A stretch of DNA of 9,352 nt, from contig CAIKSH010000303.1 in NCBI GenBank assembly GCA_903830015.1, positions 1 through 9,352 of the forward strand. The letters are read 5' to 3'. Shown here in pieces: positions 6,908-9,352 of the stretch; position 1 is the stretch's first letter, and each line of letters opens with the position of its first letter. Both the position numbers and the translations under genes were made by a program. This DNA is from an uncultured Solirubrobacterales bacterium (lineage in GTDB: Bacteria; Actinomycetota; Thermoleophilia; Solirubrobacterales; Solirubrobacteraceae). Below the pieces are notes generated by a model. It had not been told where the DNA came from, did not search any database, and worked only from the letters and a program-made list of their open reading frames with translations.

Positions 6908-6929
6908 GGCCGGCCCGAGGGGCCCGGCC
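6908..6929 (-). other. GC-rich hairpin between permease and usp genes
   Basis: Read on the minus strand, GGCCGGGCCC, a CTC loop and GGGCCGGCC form a 9-bp stem with one bulged G. It fills most of the 37-nt gap between the permease stop and the usp start. There is no following U-run, so it is not a standard intrinsic terminator. It may stabilise or separate the permease transcript from the downstream genes, or hide the weak usp ribosome-binding region. Confidence 0.3.
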
Positions 6930-6937
6930 GCCTCAGC

Positions 6938-8488
6938 TCACTTCTCGTGGATCCGCTCTTCCATGCCGGCGGTCTGCTCGGTCGGACCGGGCGGCGGCTC
7001 ACGCCGGTCTTCGACGTGGGTGCGGTAGTAGTGGAGCGGGATGTAGGCCAGCAGCACCAGGAAGCCGAGGAAGAAGTAGATGCGGGTATCCCCGATCCTC
7101 GAGTACTGGTAACCGCCGTAGGACCACATCACGAACAGGCAGGCAGCGACGATCAGCGCAACCCACTTGAAGAAGCCGGGCAGGCGGAACGGGCGCTTGG
7201 CGTTCGGCTTGAACTGTCGCAGCATGAAATAGGCCACGAGGGAAACGATGATCGCCGAGGTGTAGCCGACGTTGGAGAAGGTGTAGATCTCCACCGCGCC
7301 GCCGGCCAGGACGACGATCAGCGAAGCGGCCACGTTGAAGAGCGCCGCCCGCGAGGGAACGCCGTGCTTGTTTACGCGGGAGAAGAAGCGCGGGAAGTGG
7401 CCGTCGACCGACATCTGGTGCAGGGAGCGCGCGCAGCCCAGGATCGCGTTGAGCGCGGAAAGTGCCAGCGCGACGATCAGCATCACCGCGATGATCCAGT
7501 TGAGCAGCTCACCGCCGGTCCCGAATATCTCGCCGGCGAAATTGACGAAGATCGTGTTCGGGTCCACGAGGTCCGGGTTGGAGAGCGCCTCGGCTCCCAG
7601 GACGGCGATGAAACCGACGGGGATCAGCGTGTAGATGAACAGGCCGTAGCCGCCCTCGAGGTTCATGGCGATCTTGGCGTCTCGTTCGGGGTCGTGGCAC
7701 TCGCCGATGTAACAGGCCGCCGCCTCCATGGCCAGGACGTTCCAGGTGAGCAGGAAGCCGTAGGCCAGGCAGATGGTGAGCCAGCCCTCGCCGTCGAGGG
7801 GCGAGAAGAAGCTGGAGCCGTCCAGGTGCGTGAACCCGGTGACGTTGCCGATGTCGGCGTTTCCGCCGAAGATCCAGGCCACCGCGAGGAAGGTCAGGGG
7901 GATCATCGAGAGAAGACCGAGGACCGTCGCGAAGGCGGCGCCGATGCGGATGCCCAGCACGGCCGGGATCGCGAAGAGCAGGATCCCGACGATCGCGATG
8001 CCCAGCGTCCACCAGGAGATGAAGGTGTTGATCGGCGTGAAGCCGGCCTCGGTGTTGAGGTTGAGGCGGTCGGCGATGTAGAACGAGGCGAGGATCATGT
8101 TCAGCGGCGCCACGGGGAACCAGCCGAGCCAGTAGGCCCAGGCGGTACCGCCGTTGAGGTGCTTGGAGAGGCGCGGGGTCTTCTCGCGGAAGGCGGGGTA
8201 GACGAAGGAGGGCAGGCCGCCGGTGCGCTCGGGCATCATCGCCGCCATCTCCGCCAGCATCAGGCAGAGCAGGAAGCCCATGAAGGTGATGACGATGATC
8301 AGCGGGATCGAGGCGGCCCCCAGCGTGGTCACCATCACCGGAGCGATGCCGGTGACGAGAATCACGCCGGCCAGGCCGATGACGAAGGCTCCCCACCAGT
8401 TGGTCTCCTTCTTCAGGCCACCGTGGTCGTAATCGACCTCGTGGCCGGAGCCGGTATCAGGGGCATTGGATCCTTCGACTGTCGACAT
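6938..8488 (-). CDS. APC-superfamily amino acid/amine permease
   Basis: This 516-residue inner-membrane protein belongs to the amino acid-polyamine-organocation transporters. About twelve hydrophobic segments can be read at roughly 32-52, 58-82, 116-136, 158-178, 182-206, 236-256, 283-300, 328-352, 382-398, 405-423, 438-456 and 470-488. Family-typical stretches are the first helix with GLAGVILVTGIAP (38-50), EMAAMMPERTGGLPSFVYPAF (80-100), the cytosolic GECHDPERDAKIAMN (262-276) and SALNAILGCARSLHQMSVDG (344-363). Both tails are hydrophilic, and the C-terminal 25 residues are rich in Pro and Glu. The ATG at 8488 has GGGAG 4 nt upstream. It is the first gene of the minus-strand series and has its own promoter in the divergent region. 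From context it may import methylamine, another amine or glutamate; the substrate cannot be read from the sequence. Confidence 0.9.
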   Translation of the reverse strand: MSTVEGSNAPDTGSGHEVDYDHGGLKKETNWWGAFVIGLAGVILVTGIAPVMVTTLGAASIPLIIVITFMGFLLCLMLAEMAAMMPERTGGLPSFVYPAFREKTPRLSKHLNGGTAWAYWLGWFPVAPLNMILASFYIADRLNLNTEAGFTPINTFISWWTLGIAIVGILLFAIPAVLGIRIGAAFATVLGLLSMIPLTFLAVAWIFGGNADIGNVTGFTHLDGSSFFSPLDGEGWLTICLAYGFLLTWNVLAMEAAACYIGECHDPERDAKIAMNLEGGYGLFIYTLIPVGFIAVLGAEALSNPDLVDPNTIFVNFAGEIFGTGGELLNWIIAVMLIVALALSALNAILGCARSLHQMSVDGHFPRFFSRVNKHGVPSRAALFNVAASLIVVLAGGAVEIYTFSNVGYTSAIIVSLVAYFMLRQFKPNAKRPFRLPGFFKWVALIVAACLFVMWSYGGYQYSRIGDTRIYFFLGFLVLLAYIPLHYYRTHVEDRREPPPGPTEQTAGMEERIHEK

Positions 8489-8553
8489 CTCTCTCCCGGA
8501 GTCCTGGCCCGGACCGCCTGTGGCGAAAACCGGACCGGTGTACGTGGCAGGTG

Positions 8554-8582
8554 ATACAAACGCGCCAACTTCCCGATGTCAA
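8554..8582 (-). promoter_or_regulatory. Putative promoter for the permease-led operon
   Basis: On the minus strand a consensus -35 box TTGACA (8582-8577) is followed after 17 nt by TTGTAT (8559-8554). The -35 is perfect and the -10 only moderate. Transcription would begin near 8547, leaving a leader of about 58 nt that contains the ACCGGACCGGT inverted repeat. It would drive the permease and probably the genes down to 1255. Confidence 0.5.
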
Positions 8583-8593
8583 GAGCGCTTGAC
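8578..8593. promoter_or_regulatory. Near-palindrome across both -35 boxes, candidate operator
   Basis: GTCAAG-AGCG-CTTGAC is a 16-bp near-palindrome in which seven of eight base pairs match. It covers the -35 elements of both divergent promoters, so one dimeric regulator bound here would block or tune both operons at once. Part of the symmetry is an automatic result of two TTGAC boxes facing away from each other; only the outer arms extended by one G/C pair go beyond that. Confidence 0.4.
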
Positions 8594-8618
8594 CTATTTG
8601 AACCTATTTGTCTAGTAT
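8589..8618 (+). promoter_or_regulatory. Putative promoter for the soxD-soxA operon
   Basis: TTGACC (8589-8594) and TAGTAT (8613-8618) are spaced by 18 nt, a good housekeeping-sigma match. Transcription would begin near 8625, only about 15 nt before the soxD ATG, which fits the lack of a Shine-Dalgarno sequence there. The spacer holds two copies of ACCTATTTG. Confidence 0.5.
8592..8610 (+). repeat. Tandem 9-bp direct repeat with 10-bp period
   Basis: ACCTATTTG occurs at 8592-8600 and again at 8602-8610, one helical turn apart, between the -35 and -10 boxes of the soxD promoter. Perfect short direct repeats on one face of the helix within a promoter are typical of activator or repressor half-sites. 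No regulator gene is in the window to pair it with. Confidence 0.55.
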
Positions 8619-8639
8619 CGGCGTAGACCCCTTCGGTAG

Positions 8640-8963
8640 ATGTCTTTCCTCCTCAACTGTCCCATCTGCGGTAGCCGCGAAGTCACCGACTTCGGCTACG
8701 GCGGCGAGGTCGTGGTTCGCCCCGAGGCGCGACCCGGCGAGCGGGAGCTGAACGCCTACAACTACTTCCGGGCCAACACCGACGGGGTGCAGCGCGAGTG
8801 GTGGTGGCACCGAGCCGGCTGCCGGACCTGGTTCCAGGCCGAGCGCAACACCTCCACCAACGAGGTGCTCTGGACAGCGGTGCCCGAGATAACCGACGAG
8901 ACCCAGGCCCCCGAGTCGCCGGTGCAGCAGGCCCGGCAGGCCGGCGGCGAAGACCTCCGCTGA
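8640..8963 (+). CDS. soxD: Sarcosine oxidase / N-methylglutamate dehydrogenase delta subunit
   Basis: This 107-residue protein matches SoxD, the small zinc-binding delta subunit of heterotetrameric sarcosine oxidases and of the related N-methylglutamate dehydrogenase (MgdB). The zinc ligands are visible as CPIC (Cys7, Cys10) and HRAGC (His57, Cys61), and the family stretch DFGYGGE (17-23) is present. The C-terminal 25 residues are polar and probably disordered, slightly longer than usual. The ATG at 8640 lacks a ribosome-binding site and lies close to the predicted transcript start. It overlaps soxA by one base (TGATG). In most known operons soxB comes first; here soxD is the first gene after the promoter. 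The opposing amide-synthesis operon favours N-methylglutamate over sarcosine as substrate, but that is inference. Confidence 0.9.
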   Translation: MSFLLNCPICGSREVTDFGYGGEVVVRPEARPGERELNAYNYFRANTDGVQREWWWHRAGCRTWFQAERNTSTNEVLWTAVPEITDETQAPESPVQQARQAGGEDLR

Positions 8964-9352
8964 TGAGCCGCCTCGACCCCCAGCCCGCTGAGCGCCTGGA
9001 CCGGTCGAAGACGGTCACCTTCACCTTCGACGGCAAGCCGGTGAGCGCCTTCGAGGGCGACACCGTGGCCTCCGCCCTCTTCGCCAAGGGCCAGCGCACC
9101 TTCTCGCGCTCCTTCAAGTACCACCGGCACCGCGGCATCTTCAGCGCCTCGGGCTGGTCGGCCAACACCCTGGTCCAGGAGGGCAACTGGCCCGGCATCC
9201 GCGCGACCACCGAGCGGGCTCGCGACGGGATGGAGGTCATCCACCAGAACGCCTGGCCGTCGCTGAACTTCGACGTCATGCGCGCCGCCGACTTCTACGG
9301 CGGCCCGTTCATGCCGGCCGGCTTCTATTACAAGACCTTCATCCGCCCGCGC
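8963..9352 (+). CDS. soxA: Sarcosine oxidase / N-methylglutamate dehydrogenase alpha subunit, 5' part
   Basis: Only the first 130 residues of a protein usually near 1000 residues are in the window; the frame is open at the right edge. The start shows the SoxA N-terminal domain: TFTFDGKPVSAFEGDTVASA (19-38), SRSFKYHRHRGIF (48-60), ANTLVQ (67-72) and AADFYGGPFMPAGFYYKTF (108-126). Most relatives have KYHRPRGI; here the Pro is His. The later FAD/NAD-binding and folate-binding (GcvT-like) domains that capture the one-carbon unit on tetrahydrofolate are outside the window. The ATG at 8963 shares its A with the soxD stop, so the two are translationally coupled. Confidence 0.9.
   Translation, partial: MSRLDPQPAERLDRSKTVTFTFDGKPVSAFEGDTVASALFAKGQRTFSRSFKYHRHRGIFSASGWSANTLVQEGNWPGIRATTERARDGMEVIHQNAWPSLNFDVMRAADFYGGPFMPAGFYYKTFIRPR

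Larger units (their letters stand above)
8489..8639. promoter_or_regulatory. Divergent promoter region between permease and soxD
   Basis: This 151-bp non-coding stretch separates the two opposing operons and is clearly less GC-rich on its right half. It holds one promoter candidate on each strand with adjacent -35 boxes, a near-palindrome over both, a direct repeat inside the soxD promoter, and a repeat-rich leader for the permease transcript (CCGGACCG at 8509-8516 and 8530-8537, and the perfect ACCGG-A-CCGGT inverted repeat at 8529-8539). No open frame or RNA gene is visible. Confidence 0.75.

Noticed and set aside
6518..8554. 678-codon plus-strand open frame antisense to the permease and usp genes
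   Set aside because: It is antisense to a clear 12-helix permease; the Asp/Glu/Gly/Arg-rich translation is what high-GC antisense frames give.
8640..9352. Assignment of soxDA to plain sarcosine oxidation
   Set aside because: It cannot be excluded, but the opposed glnT-glxBCD operon with shared promoter region makes N-methylglutamate the better guess; I kept sarcosine as the alternative.

Overview
The window is a dense, very GC-rich bacterial segment with strong G/C third-position bias, one GTG start, and start/stop overlaps between genes. The codon use and gene types fit a high-GC actinobacterium, for instance a Thermoleophilia- or Rubrobacter-like lineage. That placement is a guess from composition; there is no rRNA or marker gene here. 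No mobile element, tRNA, rRNA or CRISPR array is visible.

Layout: a class V aminotransferase (113-1258, +) converges on a seven-gene minus-strand series running from 8488 down to 1255. In transcription order the series is an APC-family permease, a universal-stress-family protein, a type III glutamine-synthetase-like enzyme, three separate glutamate-synthase-domain proteins (class II amidotransferase GlxB, beta-helix GlxC, FMN-domain GlxD), and a class I glutamine amidotransferase. GlxB, GlxC and GlxD are joined by 4-nt and 1-nt overlaps. Divergently, after a 151-bp promoter region (8489-8639), a plus-strand operon starts with a sarcosine-oxidase-type delta subunit (soxD) and continues into the alpha subunit (soxA), which runs off the right edge.

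Together these genes match the N-methylglutamate route for methylamine use known from methylotrophs. A GS-like enzyme joins methylamine to glutamate to give gamma-glutamylmethylamide. The split glutamate synthase (GlxBCD, also called MgsABC) moves the methylamino group to 2-oxoglutarate to give N-methylglutamate. A heterotetrameric SoxBDAG-like dehydrogenase (MgdABCD) oxidises that to glutamate and a one-carbon unit. The permease could bring in the amine. The aminotransferase may link to glyoxylate/serine/glycine metabolism, and the class I amidotransferase has no assigned step. The substrate (methylamine or another amine) is inferred from gene content; the sequence does not prove it.

The points most worth checking are: the GS-like enzyme carries Ala where ammonia-using GS has its ammonium-binding Asp; GlxD lacks the Fe-S cysteine motif of ordinary glutamate synthase; the two divergent promoters lie back to back with a 16-bp near-palindrome over both -35 boxes and a 10-bp-period direct repeat in the soxD promoter; the sox operon begins with soxD, with no soxB before it; and an unexplained class I amidotransferase closes the minus-strand operon.
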